Source: Ruegeria sp. 6PALISEP08
GTDB lineage: Bacteria > Pseudomonadota > Alphaproteobacteria > Rhodobacterales > Rhodobacteraceae
Assembly: GCF_001238295.1 (NCBI RefSeq)
Contig: NZ_LGXZ01000001.1
Location: 62,001 to 126,000 of the forward strand
Direction: 5' to 3'
DNA: 64,000 nt
Within the stretch, counting starts at the first letter, position 1, and every line of letters starts with the position of its first letter. The translations under genes were made by a program, and so were the position numbers. Positions 15,935-24,518 of this stretch are shown piece after piece. The notes under the pieces were generated by a model, which saw only the letters and a list, made by a program, of their open reading frames with translations, did no database searches and had not been told where the DNA came from.

Positions 15935-16264
15935 ATGCTAATCCTGAATTGCCCCTACTGCAGCGTCGCTGCCGAAGAAACCGAGCTGGCTGCGGGTGGC
16001 GAGGCGCATCTGAAGCGTTTCGGCCCGGACTCGTCAGATGAAGACTTCCACGACTACCTGTTCATGCGTGAAAACCCCAAGGGCGTTCATTTCGAACGCT
16101 GGCGCCATGCTAATGGCTGCGGCAAGTGGTTCCATGCCGCGCGCTGCACACAAACGCTCGAGGTCTTTGGAACCTATCCCGCCCAGACCACTGAGCCACC
16201 GCAAGAAATCAAGGACGCCATCACGGCGAAACGTCCGGGATGGAGCAGGAGAGACTTCTCCTGA
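15935..16264 (+). CDS. soxD: Sarcosine oxidase subunit delta
   Basis: A 109-residue zinc-binding subunit of sarcosine oxidase. The Cys-rich opening MLILNCPYCSVAAEE and the later NGCGKWFHAARC supply the family's metal ligands; HFERWRHANGCGKWF is a strong signature. The ATG at 15935 is preceded by GGAGTGA. It lies 15 bases after the inserted FkbM gene, so its ribosome site is intact and it should still be on the sox transcript. A hairpin fills the 67-base gap to soxA. Confidence 0.95.
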   Translation: MLILNCPYCSVAAEETELAAGGEAHLKRFGPDSSDEDFHDYLFMRENPKGVHFERWRHANGCGKWFHAARCTQTLEVFGTYPAQTTEPPQEIKDAITAKRPGWSRRDFS

Positions 16265-16293
16265 TGCTTCATCTTTTCCAAAATACTCCCGTC

Positions 16294-16311
16294 GGAGGCG
16301 CTGACGCCTCC
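16294..16311. repeat. Hairpin in the soxD-soxA gap
   Basis: GGAGGCG (16294-16300) and CGCCTCC (16305-16311) pair exactly around CTGA, 20 bases before the soxA start. No T-run follows. It could stabilise or partially attenuate the downstream message, or be a dispersed palindromic repeat. Confidence 0.6.
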
Positions 16312-16331
16312 ACCTGCGAAAGGTCCGCACC

Positions 16332-19300
16332 ATGAGCACCCGTCTCGCAAAACAAGGCCGGCTGATTGACCGGTCGAAAAAGGTCACGTTTACGTTCAAC
16401 GGCACCTCAATGCAGGGGTACGAAGGCGATACGCTCGCTTCTGCTCTGCTGGCCAACGATCAGATGATGATGGGCCGGTCGTTCAAGTATCACCGGCCCC
16501 GTGGCGTTGTCGCCAGCGGTGCGGAAGAGCCGAACGCACTGGTCGGTCTGGGGCAGGGCAACCGGTTCGAACCGAACCAGCGTGCCACCACGACCGAGGT
16601 CTTCAACGGTCTGACCGCGATCTCGCAGAACCACTGGCCGAACCTCGAGTTCGACATTGGTGCGGTGAACACGGCGTTCGCGCGGTTCCTGCCGGCTGGC
16701 TTCTACTACAAGACGTTTATCCATCCCAAACCGTTTTGGAAACACGTTTACGAACCGATCATCCGCCAGTCGGCCGGTCTGGGCAAAGCGCCCGACAAGG
16801 ACGGCAGTGATGCGGATACCTATGAACATTTTTATGCCTTCACCGATGTCTTGGTGATCGGCGGCGGTGTGGCCGGTCTGCTGGCCGCCAAGGCTGCGGC
16901 GCAATCGGGTGCCAAAGTCCTGCTGATCGAGCAGACTGCGCATTGGGGTGGTCGCGCTCCGGTTGACGGTGGCACCGTGGATGGTGAGCCTGTGGATAAG
17001 TTCGTGGAGCAATTGGTTTCCGAACTCGAAACAATGGGCAACGTTACTATGCGCGCACGCTGCATGGGCGCGGGTGTTTATGACCATGGTTATGTGCTGG
17101 GTTACGAGCGTCTGACCGACCACACGCCGGGCGTGCAAGGCCCGCGCCATCGCTTGTGGCGCATTCGTGCCAAACAAGTTGTAACTGCAACAGGCGCAAT
17201 CGAAAGGCCTTTGTCCTTTGCTGGAAACGATGTTCCTGGCGTGATGCTGGCTTCGGCCATGCGCGACTATGTTGTGAACTGGGGGGTGACTCCGGGGGAT
17301 CGGGTCATCGTCGCCACCAACAATGATGACGCTTACCGCACCGCGATCACCTTGAAACAGGCGGGTGTGGATGTTTTGCGTATTGTTGACGCTCGGGCAA
17401 CGGCTGGGCCATTGGCAGAAGAAGCGCGTCAGTTGGGTATCCGCGTCGATCCGGGCAAAGCCATTGCCAAAGTCAAAGGCGGCAAGCGCGTCAAAAAGGT
17501 TGCAATCTGTAATCAGGAAGGCGTCGGCGGTGCGCGTGAAGAGGTTGAGGCAGATGCGGTCGCCATGTCGGGCGGCTGGTCACCGGTGGTGCACATGTGG
17601 TCCCATTGCGGCGGCAAGCTGATTTGGGACGACGCGAATGCTCATTTCCGTCCCGACCCGTCTCGTCCGCCTTTGGGTGCGAACGGAGAGGGGTTTGTCG
17701 TTGCCGCAGGCGCGTCTAACGGCCCTCTGGCGTTGGAAGACGTCCTGACTGACGCCCACGCCGCAGGTAAGGCTGCCGCCAAGGCGGCTGGCTTCAAGCC
17801 CAAGAACACCAAGGCACCAGCTGGTGAAACAACCGTCGAAGCACCGATGGAAGCAGTTTGGCTGATGCCCGCCAATGCCGAGGTGCAACTGCGTATGAAG
17901 TCCTGGCTGGACTTCCAGAACGACGTCAAAGTTTCGGACGTCCAACTGGCTGCACGTGAGGGTTACGAGAGCGTAGAGCACACCAAACGCTATACCACGC
18001 TTGGTATGGCGACGGATCAGGGTAAGTTGAGCAACATCAACGGCTTGGCGATCCTTGCTGACGCACTTGAATCTGAAATCCCGAAGGTCGGTACAACCAC
18101 GTTCCGCCCGCCGTACACTCCCATCTCTATGGGTGCGATCGGTGGCGAAGCGCGCGGCGATGTATTCCAGCCGATCCGTCAGACTCCGATGCACAACTGG
18201 CACGACAAGAACGGCGCCGATTGGGAACCGGTCGGTCACTGGCGCCGGACCTATGCCTATGTCCGTCCCGGTGAATCCGTGCATGATGCGGTCAATCGCG
18301 AGGTGAAGAACACGCGTGAGAACCTGGGCCTGCTGGATGCCTCGACGCTGGGAAAGCTGATCGTCAAAGGGCCTGATGCTGGCAAGTTTCTGGACATGAT
18401 GTACACCAACATGATGTCCACGCTGAAGGTCGGCAAATGCCGCTATGGCCTGATGTGTTCCGAGAATGGATTCCTGATCGACGACGGCGTTGTCGCCCGG
18501 ATCGACGAAGACACTTGGCTGTGCCACACCACCACCGGCGGGGCCGAGCGCATCCATGGTCACATGGAAGAATGGTTGCAGACCGAATGGTGGGACTGGA
18601 AAGTCTATGTCGCCAACGTGACTGAGCAATACGCGCAAGTCGCCGTGGTCGGCCCCAACGCGCGAAAGGTGCTCGAGAAACTCGGCGGCATGGATGTCAG
18701 CAAAGAGGCGCTGCCGTTTATGGAGTGGCGCGATGGCAAGATCGGCGCGTTCGATTGCCGTGCTTACCGCATCTCATTCTCGGGCGAGTTGTCCTATGAG
18801 ATCGCTGTTCCCGCTTCTCAGGGTCAGGCGTTCTGGGATGCTCTGATCGAGGCAGGAAAAGAGTTTGGTGTCATGCCATACGGCACTGAATGTCTGCACA
18901 TCCTGCGGGCCGAGAAGGGCTTTATCATGATCGGCGATGAGACCGACGGCACGGTCATTCCGCAGGATCTGGGGCTGCACTGGGCGCTGTCGAAAAAGAA
19001 AGAGGACTACCTCGGCAAACGCGCCCATTCGCGCAGCCACATGGCCGATCCCGAGCGCTGGAAACTGGTCGGGCTCGAGACTGTGGATGGATCTGTTATT
19101 CCCGACGGTGCTTATGCGGTGGGTGAAGGCGTCAACGCCAACGGTCAGCGCAACATGATCGGGCGTGTGACCTCGACTTATTACTCGGCCAATCTGGGCA
19201 AAGGGATCGCAATGGGCCTGATCAAGCATGGACCAGATCGCATGGGCGAGATTGTCGAGTTCCCGGGCACCGATGGTAAAACCTACAAAGCCAAGATCGT

Positions 19301-19346
19301 GGACCCGATCTTCTTCGACAAGGACGGGGAGAAGCAGAATGTCTGA
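16332..19346 (+). CDS. soxA: Sarcosine oxidase subunit alpha
   Basis: A 1004-residue large subunit. Residues about 1-110 form the N-terminal ferredoxin-like domain (TFNGTSMQGYEGDTLASALLAND), then a Rossmann dinucleotide-binding domain that holds NAD (VLVIGGGVAGLLAAKAAAQ near residues 173-191), and from about residue 615 an aminomethyltransferase (GCV_T-like) domain that binds tetrahydrofolate (RVPL-type folds, GELSYEIAVPASQGQAFW). Together with beta it forms the channel through which the methylene unit passes to folate. The length is normal. The 3' end overlaps the soxG start by eight bases. The gene is intact in spite of the insertion upstream in the operon. Confidence 0.96.
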   Translation: MSTRLAKQGRLIDRSKKVTFTFNGTSMQGYEGDTLASALLANDQMMMGRSFKYHRPRGVVASGAEEPNALVGLGQGNRFEPNQRATTTEVFNGLTAISQNHWPNLEFDIGAVNTAFARFLPAGFYYKTFIHPKPFWKHVYEPIIRQSAGLGKAPDKDGSDADTYEHFYAFTDVLVIGGGVAGLLAAKAAAQSGAKVLLIEQTAHWGGRAPVDGGTVDGEPVDKFVEQLVSELETMGNVTMRARCMGAGVYDHGYVLGYERLTDHTPGVQGPRHRLWRIRAKQVVTATGAIERPLSFAGNDVPGVMLASAMRDYVVNWGVTPGDRVIVATNNDDAYRTAITLKQAGVDVLRIVDARATAGPLAEEARQLGIRVDPGKAIAKVKGGKRVKKVAICNQEGVGGAREEVEADAVAMSGGWSPVVHMWSHCGGKLIWDDANAHFRPDPSRPPLGANGEGFVVAAGASNGPLALEDVLTDAHAAGKAAAKAAGFKPKNTKAPAGETTVEAPMEAVWLMPANAEVQLRMKSWLDFQNDVKVSDVQLAAREGYESVEHTKRYTTLGMATDQGKLSNINGLAILADALESEIPKVGTTTFRPPYTPISMGAIGGEARGDVFQPIRQTPMHNWHDKNGADWEPVGHWRRTYAYVRPGESVHDAVNREVKNTRENLGLLDASTLGKLIVKGPDAGKFLDMMYTNMMSTLKVGKCRYGLMCSENGFLIDDGVVARIDEDTWLCHTTTGGAERIHGHMEEWLQTEWWDWKVYVANVTEQYAQVAVVGPNARKVLEKLGGMDVSKEALPFMEWRDGKIGAFDCRAYRISFSGELSYEIAVPASQGQAFWDALIEAGKEFGVMPYGTECLHILRAEKGFIMIGDETDGTVIPQDLGLHWALSKKKEDYLGKRAHSRSHMADPERWKLVGLETVDGSVIPDGAYAVGEGVNANGQRNMIGRVTSTYYSANLGKGIAMGLIKHGPDRMGEIVEFPGTDGKTYKAKIVDPIFFDKDGEKQNV

Positions 19347-19905
19347 ACCCATCAGCGCACTGAACCACGCCAGCTATGACGGTATCGCCAGGGTCACGGA
19401 ATGCGGCCTGCAAGGCATGATCACTCTGCGCGGTGATCTGTCCGACAAGGTTCTGGCCAAGGCCATCAGGGACGCCACCGGGCAGAAAGTACCCGGTCTG
19501 CGCGAGGCACTGGTCAAGGGCGACACCGGAGTCTGCTGGATGTCTACCGACGAATTGCTGGTGCTGGTGCCATACGCCGAGGTTGAGGCCAAATTGGCCG
19601 CAATGACCAACGCGCTCAGCGGCACTCATGCTCTGGCGGTCAACGTCTCGGATGCGCGCGCGGTTTTCAGTATCTCGGGTGCCAGCGCGCGTGAGGTCCT
19701 GGGCAAAGTCGCTCCGGTTGAACTATCGGCAGAGGCATTCCAACCCGGCCAAATCCGCCGCTCGCGTCTGGCGCAGGTGGCGGGGGCGTTCTGGATGGAC
19801 GACGCCGAAACCTTCCGTGTTGTCTGCTTCCGGTCGGCGGCCGATTACGTTTTTAAACTGCTCAAGGTTGCAGCGCAGCCAGGCAGTGAGGTTGGCGTTT
19901 ACTAA
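19339..19905 (+). CDS. soxG: Sarcosine oxidase subunit gamma
   Basis: A 188-residue gamma subunit, starting MSEPISALNHASYDG. Family-typical segments are LREALVKGDTGVCWMSTDELLVLVPYA and SDARAVFSISGASAREVLGKV. I start at the ATG at 19339, within the end of soxA (TGA at 19344-19346), the usual coupled arrangement. The last gene of the operon, closed by a good terminator at 19932-19960. Confidence 0.94.
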   Translation: MSEPISALNHASYDGIARVTECGLQGMITLRGDLSDKVLAKAIRDATGQKVPGLREALVKGDTGVCWMSTDELLVLVPYAEVEAKLAAMTNALSGTHALAVNVSDARAVFSISGASAREVLGKVAPVELSAEAFQPGQIRRSRLAQVAGAFWMDDAETFRVVCFRSAADYVFKLLKVAAQPGSEVGVY

Positions 19906-19931
19906 CCTTTGAATCAGCACCGTAGATTAGA

Positions 19932-19960
19932 GCCGCCCGCGTCTCGTGGGCGGTTTTTTT
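19932..19960 (+). terminator. Factor-independent terminator of the sox operon
   Basis: CCGCCC (19933-19938) pairs with GGGCGG (19948-19953) around a nine-base loop, followed directly by seven T (19954-19960). It stands 27 bases past the soxG stop. Confidence 0.85.
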
Positions 19961-20295
19961 GTGGAAAGGCATTCAAGTCGGTTTTCCTGCGGTTAGTTGC
20001 ACCTGTGGTCCTGGACATAATCGATTTGCATTCATTTGGGGAAAGTGGTTCTGTAAATTCGCGTTAGATGCGAAAGAGTTTTAGGTTCAAAAGGTTAAGT
20101 GCGAACATAGAATTAAAGTTCTTAGGTATTTGGATCGATTTTTCCTAGCAAAGCTCTGTTATTCGCAGCGGCGGTTTGACGAAAAACACCATCACCCCTT
20201 CAAACAATTCAACTCGTACACGCTCTTCTCACGCTAGAAAGCAGGGCGAGGCTTTCAAGGTGACGATGGAAAGACTTTGGAACGAGGTAGTTTAA
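19961..20295. other. AT-richer noncoding stretch
   Basis: About 335 bases between the sox terminator and the next gene. By eye it is clearly poorer in GC than either side, with several T- and A-rich stretches. I see no ORF, RNA gene or strong repeat. It presumably holds the promoter of the secreted protein at 20296. Confidence 0.6.
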
Positions 20296-20739
20296 ATGAA
20301 ATTAGCGTGTCTTTTCTTGGCTTTTGGCCTGTTCGCAACTGCGGTGCAGGCGGAAGTGAAAAGCTATGATTGCGACCTACACAGCACACAGGACCGTGGT
20401 TGGATTCCGTCCACGGTGATCTTGAGTGTTGACGCGGATAATGGTCTCGCAAGGGCCTATGACGGGGCAATTCGGTATTCGAACGAGCTGAATAATATTG
20501 ATGTTGAAACTCCAATTGATGCACAGTTCAAAAAGACACGAAAAGGAGAGTACCGCCTGTCGTGGCGCGTAACGTTACCTGCGCAGGCGACGGGTAACTA
20601 TAGGGTCGCCTACACCGCAACGCTCGATCCCAAAAGTAACGCCTTAAAAATGCGGGTCAGTTTCCCACAATCAAATGTATCGACACGTCCTTTTGGAAAA
20701 GGCGCGTGTAAACCAATCGCATCTGGCAGCCTGTATTAA
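20296..20739 (+). CDS. Secreted hypothetical protein
   Basis: A 147-residue protein with a clear Sec signal peptide (MKLACLFLAFGLFATAVQA, cleavage after residue 19). The mature part is about 128 residues, beta-rich in composition, with one Cys near each end (YDCDLH and KGACKP) that could form a disulfide. I do not recognise a family. GAGG stands nine bases before the ATG. Base composition is lower in GC than neighbouring genes and the noncoding leader shares this, so the gene may be a recent arrival. It converges with the FkbM gene on its right. Confidence 0.7.
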   Translation: MKLACLFLAFGLFATAVQAEVKSYDCDLHSTQDRGWIPSTVILSVDADNGLARAYDGAIRYSNELNNIDVETPIDAQFKKTRKGEYRLSWRVTLPAQATGNYRVAYTATLDPKSNALKMRVSFPQSNVSTRPFGKGACKPIASGSLY

Positions 20740-20772
20740 ATCGTCTTGGTGTTGTCGGGCTAAGTGTAACTC

Positions 20773-21534
20773 TCAGCCCGTCAGCAAAAACGTTTCGAAG
20801 CCGGACAGGGCCGTTTCGTTGGTCAAACCTTCGAACCCGGCAGCGGGTTGGCCGCTTGCCTGACACTCTGAGTAGAATGAAAGAAGATTTGCGATCTGAT
20901 CCATACGGTCTTTTCGGACTTTCGGGTCCAGCAAACCGGCATGTGTCGAAAGGTAGAGCGCAGGTCGATGTTCCTTTAGCCAGGGCACCAGTGTCGGTAG
21001 AACCGTGTATTCCGCCCCTTCGATGTCCATCTTGACCAATGACACGCGGGAAAGATCGTTTGCGGCCGAGAACTGATCCCACGCGATGGTCAACGCATCA
21101 GACCCATGCGCCCCGTCATGCAGAAGCGAACTGGTGGAGTCCCCCGGCTCGCCCCGAACAGACGCCATGCGGGCTACGCCAAATTTGTCGGACAGGGCGA
21201 CGCCAAAGGCCGATACATTCTGAATACCATTCAGATCCAGGTTCCAGGCCAGATGCCTGTACGCGGTGGGGTCCGGTTCAAAACACCACACGTGACGCGC
21301 CTTGCGGGCGCCGTAAAGGACCGTGGGGCCGATCCATGCCCCGATGTCCAGATAATCGCTTTCCAGAGACAGGAACTGATCCAACACCGCAAAGGTTTCG
21401 GGTTCCCAAGCACCAGCAGAGGCTTTGCGCCAGAATTTCGAATGGTAGGGGTCCAGGCGAAATGGCTCTCCGTTCAGGTTGCCTTCATAGTAGCCGCGGG
21501 CACGGTAGAACATCTTGCGCACCTGTGTCAGCAT
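20773..21534 (-). CDS. FkbM family methyltransferase (second copy)
   Basis: A 253-residue SAM-dependent methyltransferase: YLDIGAWIGPTVLYGARKA is the SAM loop, CFEPDPTAYRHLAWNLDLNG the following strand and helix, and VSLVKMDIEGAEYTVLPTL the FkbM core motif. The ATG at 21534 has GGAGG nine bases upstream. It is not a close copy of the FkbM gene in the sox operon: the SAM loops differ (DIGAWIG against VGANDG), and so do the N-terminal parts. It is divergent from sodB. No glycan biosynthesis genes are nearby, so the substrate is unknown. Confidence 0.87.
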   Translation of the reverse strand: MLTQVRKMFYRARGYYEGNLNGEPFRLDPYHSKFWRKASAGAWEPETFAVLDQFLSLESDYLDIGAWIGPTVLYGARKARHVWCFEPDPTAYRHLAWNLDLNGIQNVSAFGVALSDKFGVARMASVRGEPGDSTSSLLHDGAHGSDALTIAWDQFSAANDLSRVSLVKMDIEGAEYTVLPTLVPWLKEHRPALYLSTHAGLLDPKVRKDRMDQIANLLSFYSECQASGQPAAGFEGLTNETALSGFETFLLTG

Positions 21535-21634
21535 CGCGGACCTCCGGGTTTTATTGTCTCGCCCCTTGACCTGCGGCGGCTGCCACAGCATTTAACCGTT
21601 GGGAACCGCAACTTTCATTTAACAGGGGGCCGAC

Positions 21635-22234
21635 ATGGCTTTTGAACTTCCTGATCTTCCTTATGCACATGATGCGCTGGCAGCCAAGGGTATGTCCGCG
21701 GAAACGTTGGAATATCACCACGACCTGCACCACAAAGCCTATGTCGACAATGGCAACAAGCTGATCGCTGGCACCGAGTGGGACGGCAAGTCGTTGGAAG
21801 AGATCATCGTTGGCACCTACGACGCAAATGCAGTGGCGCAGAACGGTATCTTCAACAACATCAGCCAGCTGTGGAACCACAACCAGTTCTGGGAAATGAT
21901 GGGCCCCGGCGACAATGCCATGCCTGGTGAACTGGAAAAGGCGCTGACCGAGAGCTTTGGCTCGGTTGACGAGTTCAAATCGCAGTTCAGCGCCGCTGGT
22001 GCCGGTCAGTTCGGCTCGGGCTGGGCGTGGCTGGTCAAGAACGCAGACGGCGCGCTGGCTATCACCAAAACAGAGAACGGTGTGAACCCGCTGTGCTTTG
22101 GTCAGACCGCCCTGCTGGGGTGCGATGTGTGGGAGCACTCGTACTACATCGACTTCCGCAACAAACGCCCCGCCTACCTGTCGAACTTCCTCGACAACCT
22201 GGTGAACTGGGAAAACGTCGCGTCGCGGATGTAG
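21635..22234 (+). CDS. sodB: Superoxide dismutase, iron type
   Basis: A 199-residue Fe/Mn-family superoxide dismutase. The metal ligands are seen in YHHDLHHKAYVDN (first His), LWNHNQFW (second His), and CDVWEHSYYIDF (Asp and third His). The Gln in NNISQLWNH, at the place of the outer-sphere Gln of iron enzymes, and GAGQFGSGWAWLV without the Mn-type Gln, point to iron. AGGGGG precedes the ATG. Cytoplasmic, no signal. The metallophosphoesterase starts four bases after the stop. Confidence 0.95.
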   Translation: MAFELPDLPYAHDALAAKGMSAETLEYHHDLHHKAYVDNGNKLIAGTEWDGKSLEEIIVGTYDANAVAQNGIFNNISQLWNHNQFWEMMGPGDNAMPGELEKALTESFGSVDEFKSQFSAAGAGQFGSGWAWLVKNADGALAITKTENGVNPLCFGQTALLGCDVWEHSYYIDFRNKRPAYLSNFLDNLVNWENVASRM

Positions 22235-22238
22235 TGAA

Positions 22239-23117
22239 TTGAACCGACGTCGGTTTATAAAGGGCCTGCTGGCGGTGACGCTGGCAGGTCTAATCTCTTC
22301 AGCCTACGGGTTTTTCATCGAACCCGCAGTGCGGCTACGCGTGCGTAAATGGCGCGTGCGGCGGGACGATTGGACCGCACCACCGCTCAGGATTGCCGTG
22401 CTGTCCGATTTTCATGTGGGCGAGCCCTATGTTGGATTGGAGCGCGTGAGGCAGGTTGTGCGTCGTACCAACGCGCTGGCACCTGATGTGATCCTGCTGC
22501 TGGGCGATTTCTTTGCAAGCCACAAGGGTGCCTCTGATACCGTTGAGATGCAGGATCTAGCACCTGTGCTGGCAGGGCTTGAGGCGAAGAATGGTGTCTT
22601 TGCCGTGCTGGGCAATCATGACTGGTGGGATGACAAGCCGGCACAGCGCCGTGGAGCAGGGCCCAATCGCTATGCCGACATTCTTGAACAGAACGGTATT
22701 GCGGTTTTGTCTAATGCCGCCGTGAAACTCGAGACCCCTGGCATCTGGCTGGCAGGGCTTGAGGATCAACTGGCGATCTGGCGCAATGGCAAGACGCAGG
22801 GGTTGGATGATCTGGAAGGAACCATGGCCCAGATCACCGATGATGCACCGGTTGTGATGATGGCGCATGAGCCCGATATTTTCCCTCAAATGCCCGACCG
22901 GGTGGCTTTGACACTGTCAGGGCATACTCACGGCGGACAGGTGCGTCTGTTTGGATGGTCGCCCGTAGTACCGTCGAAATTCGGCAACCGGTACGCTTAT
23001 GGCCATGTGCGCGAAGGCGCGCGCGATCTGGTGGTGTCGGGCGGTATCGGATGTTCGATCCTGCCGGTGCGCTTTGGCGTGACGCCCGAAATCACCGTCA
23101 TCGAGATGTCTGCCTAA
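22239..23117 (+). CDS. Membrane-associated metallophosphoesterase (YaeI-like)
   Basis: A 292-residue calcineurin-like phosphoesterase. All five metal motifs are present: LSDFHVG, LLGDFF, GNHDWW, MAHEPD and SGHTHGGQ. The N-terminus, NRRRFIKGLLAVTLAGLISSAYGF, is hydrophobic with a twin-arginine-like head, so it is anchored to or exported across the inner membrane; YaeI-type relatives act on UDP-diacylglucosamine or other envelope lipids. The only start near the family N-terminus is a TTG at 22239, four bases after the sodB stop, so translation probably depends on coupling to sodB. Confidence 0.85.
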   Translation: MNRRRFIKGLLAVTLAGLISSAYGFFIEPAVRLRVRKWRVRRDDWTAPPLRIAVLSDFHVGEPYVGLERVRQVVRRTNALAPDVILLLGDFFASHKGASDTVEMQDLAPVLAGLEAKNGVFAVLGNHDWWDDKPAQRRGAGPNRYADILEQNGIAVLSNAAVKLETPGIWLAGLEDQLAIWRNGKTQGLDDLEGTMAQITDDAPVVMMAHEPDIFPQMPDRVALTLSGHTHGGQVRLFGWSPVVPSKFGNRYAYGHVREGARDLVVSGGIGCSILPVRFGVTPEITVIEMSA

Positions 23118-23334
23118 AGGGTTGATGACCCGCAGGTGAAAACCCGCCGATGTGTTCCCTTTCGGTTCAACCGCATCTTGTTTGCCACTCTGCAATACAC
23201 ATCTTTGTAGGGCGGAGGGAGAGAACCGCACACCAAATCAAAATGACCGGGCTGCGCACAGTTGGTGCGTCAACGAACTCGTGTGCCCGGCAGGTCGAGG
23301 GATACCCGGAGAACAACCTTAACAGGAGATCGCA

Positions 23335-23796
23335 ATGGTCGCACTTACACAGGGAACTTGGGTTATTGTTGCAGATGGTGAAAAAGCGCTGGTGATGGAG
23401 AACATCACCGATGCAGACGATCCCAATCTTGTCGTTGTCGCTGTTGAAGAACAGGACAGTCCGACCGCAAAGCCGTCAGACCGTGCAGGTCGCCGGAATG
23501 ACGGTGGGCCAAAACAAAAATCCGCATTAGAAGATCCGACATGGAAGGCCCATGCAAAATCCTTGTTTGTGCAGGACCTGGCGAATTTGCTGAATCGCAA
23601 AGGGCTGAAAGGGGCGTATAACCGGTTGGTTCTGGTAGCTAGCCCTCATGTTCTGGGTCTGCTCCGGCGCCGGTTGCACACTGAGGTACTGGGCAAGGTC
23701 GTGGCCGAGGTCAACAAGACCCTGACCAATCATCCTTTGCACAAGGTCGAGCAGGTTTTGCACCAAAGCCTGAAACCCAAGGCCCGACTGGCTTGA
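23335..23796 (+). CDS. Host attachment family protein (COG5622-like)
   Basis: A 153-residue soluble protein of the 'required for attachment to host cells' family: it opens with WVIVADGEKALVMEN and ends with a LVLVASPHVLGLLRRRLHTEVLGKV segment and TNHPLHKVEQVL. The middle is polar and probably disordered (TAKPSDRAGRRNDGGPKQ). The family resembles bacterial release-factor-like (eRF1 domain 2) proteins, so the name from plant attachment should not be read literally. It has its own 217-base leader, and AGGAG stands upstream of the ATG. Confidence 0.85.
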   Translation: MVALTQGTWVIVADGEKALVMENITDADDPNLVVVAVEEQDSPTAKPSDRAGRRNDGGPKQKSALEDPTWKAHAKSLFVQDLANLLNRKGLKGAYNRLVLVASPHVLGLLRRRLHTEVLGKVVAEVNKTLTNHPLHKVEQVLHQSLKPKARLA

Positions 23797-23804
23797 TCAA
23801 TACG

Positions 23805-23833
23805 GCGGGCGGATTTTCCGCCCGCACCGTTTT
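23805..23833. terminator. Shared hairpin between convergent genes
   Basis: GCGGGCGG (23805-23812) and CCGCCCGC (23818-23825) pair around ATTTT, with TTTT at 23830-23833 on the plus strand. It lies between the host-attachment gene and the convergent LOG gene and probably serves the plus-strand transcript, and perhaps both. Confidence 0.75.
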
Positions 23834-23839
23834 CCAGCG

Positions 23840-24391
23840 TCAGTTCAGTTTGTCACGCAAGGCGACCATGGCCGCATCGGCGTCTTCAACCCATGTGATA
23901 AAGTCCGACAGGGACGCGTCGGCAAAACCTTGACCGATCACCTGATCCAACAGCGTATGCAACGTATCCCAATATCCATTCACGTTCACCACTACGATGG
24001 GCTTGTCGTGCAATCCCAACTGGCGCCATGTGAGTGCCTCGAACAATTCGTCTAATGAACCGGGACCACCGGGCAACACGACCACCGCATCGGCGTTCAT
24101 GATCATGACCTTCTTGCGCTCGTGCATTGTTTCGGTGATCACGAAATGGGTCAGATCCGTTTTTCCGACCTCACGCTGAACCAGATGCACCGGAATGACG
24201 CCAAAGGTCTCACCACCGGCATTTTGCGCGGCGCGGGCCACTTCACCCATCAAACCCACATCCCCGGCACCATAAACCAGCCGCCAGCTTTCCTGCGCAA
24301 GTAGCATGCCGAACTGCCTTGCGGTTTCAGAATAAGACTTCTCGGCTCCATTGCGTGACCCGCAATACACACAGATTGATTTCTGAAACAT
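23840..24391 (-). CDS. LOG family (TIGR00730) nucleoside 5'-monophosphate phosphoribohydrolase
   Basis: A 183-residue Rossmann-fold protein starting MFQKSICVYCGSRNGA. The family's GAGDVGLMGEVARAA near residues 45-59 and PGGPGSLDELFEALTW near 97-112 match the GGGxxGxMG and PGGxGTxxE motifs of 'lonely guy' enzymes, which cleave the N-glycosidic bond of cytokinin riboside or other nucleotide monophosphates. A GGAG lies ten bases before the ATG at 24391. The longer in-frame extension upstream overlaps the divergent LysM gene and is not real. Confidence 0.88.
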   Translation of the reverse strand: MFQKSICVYCGSRNGAEKSYSETARQFGMLLAQESWRLVYGAGDVGLMGEVARAAQNAGGETFGVIPVHLVQREVGKTDLTHFVITETMHERKKVMIMNADAVVVLPGGPGSLDELFEALTWRQLGLHDKPIVVVNVNGYWDTLHTLLDQVIGQGFADASLSDFITWVEDADAAMVALRDKLN

Positions 24392-24518
24392 CAAAGGGGG
24401 GCTCCGGGGTTGTGTCAGAGGTTTTGACCCGTGATAGCGGGATTGATAAGTTGGCTCAACTGTCCGCCGGAAGGCTTTTGAACGTAAAGCTTTTGCTCGG
24501 TGGAGTGAAAGGAAAATA

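Noticed and set aside
17580..18638. 352-codon minus-strand frame inside soxA
   Set aside because: Shadow of soxA; the high GC makes long antisense frames common and the product resembles no protein.
19932..20295. Searched for a riboswitch or small RNA after the sox operon
   Set aside because: Only a standard terminator is recognisable; no conserved fold or glycine-riboswitch-like pair of motifs could be read.
23335..23796. Considered a plant- or host-attachment factor
   Set aside because: The family name comes from an early annotation; the sequence has no surface or secretion signal, so the name is only a label.
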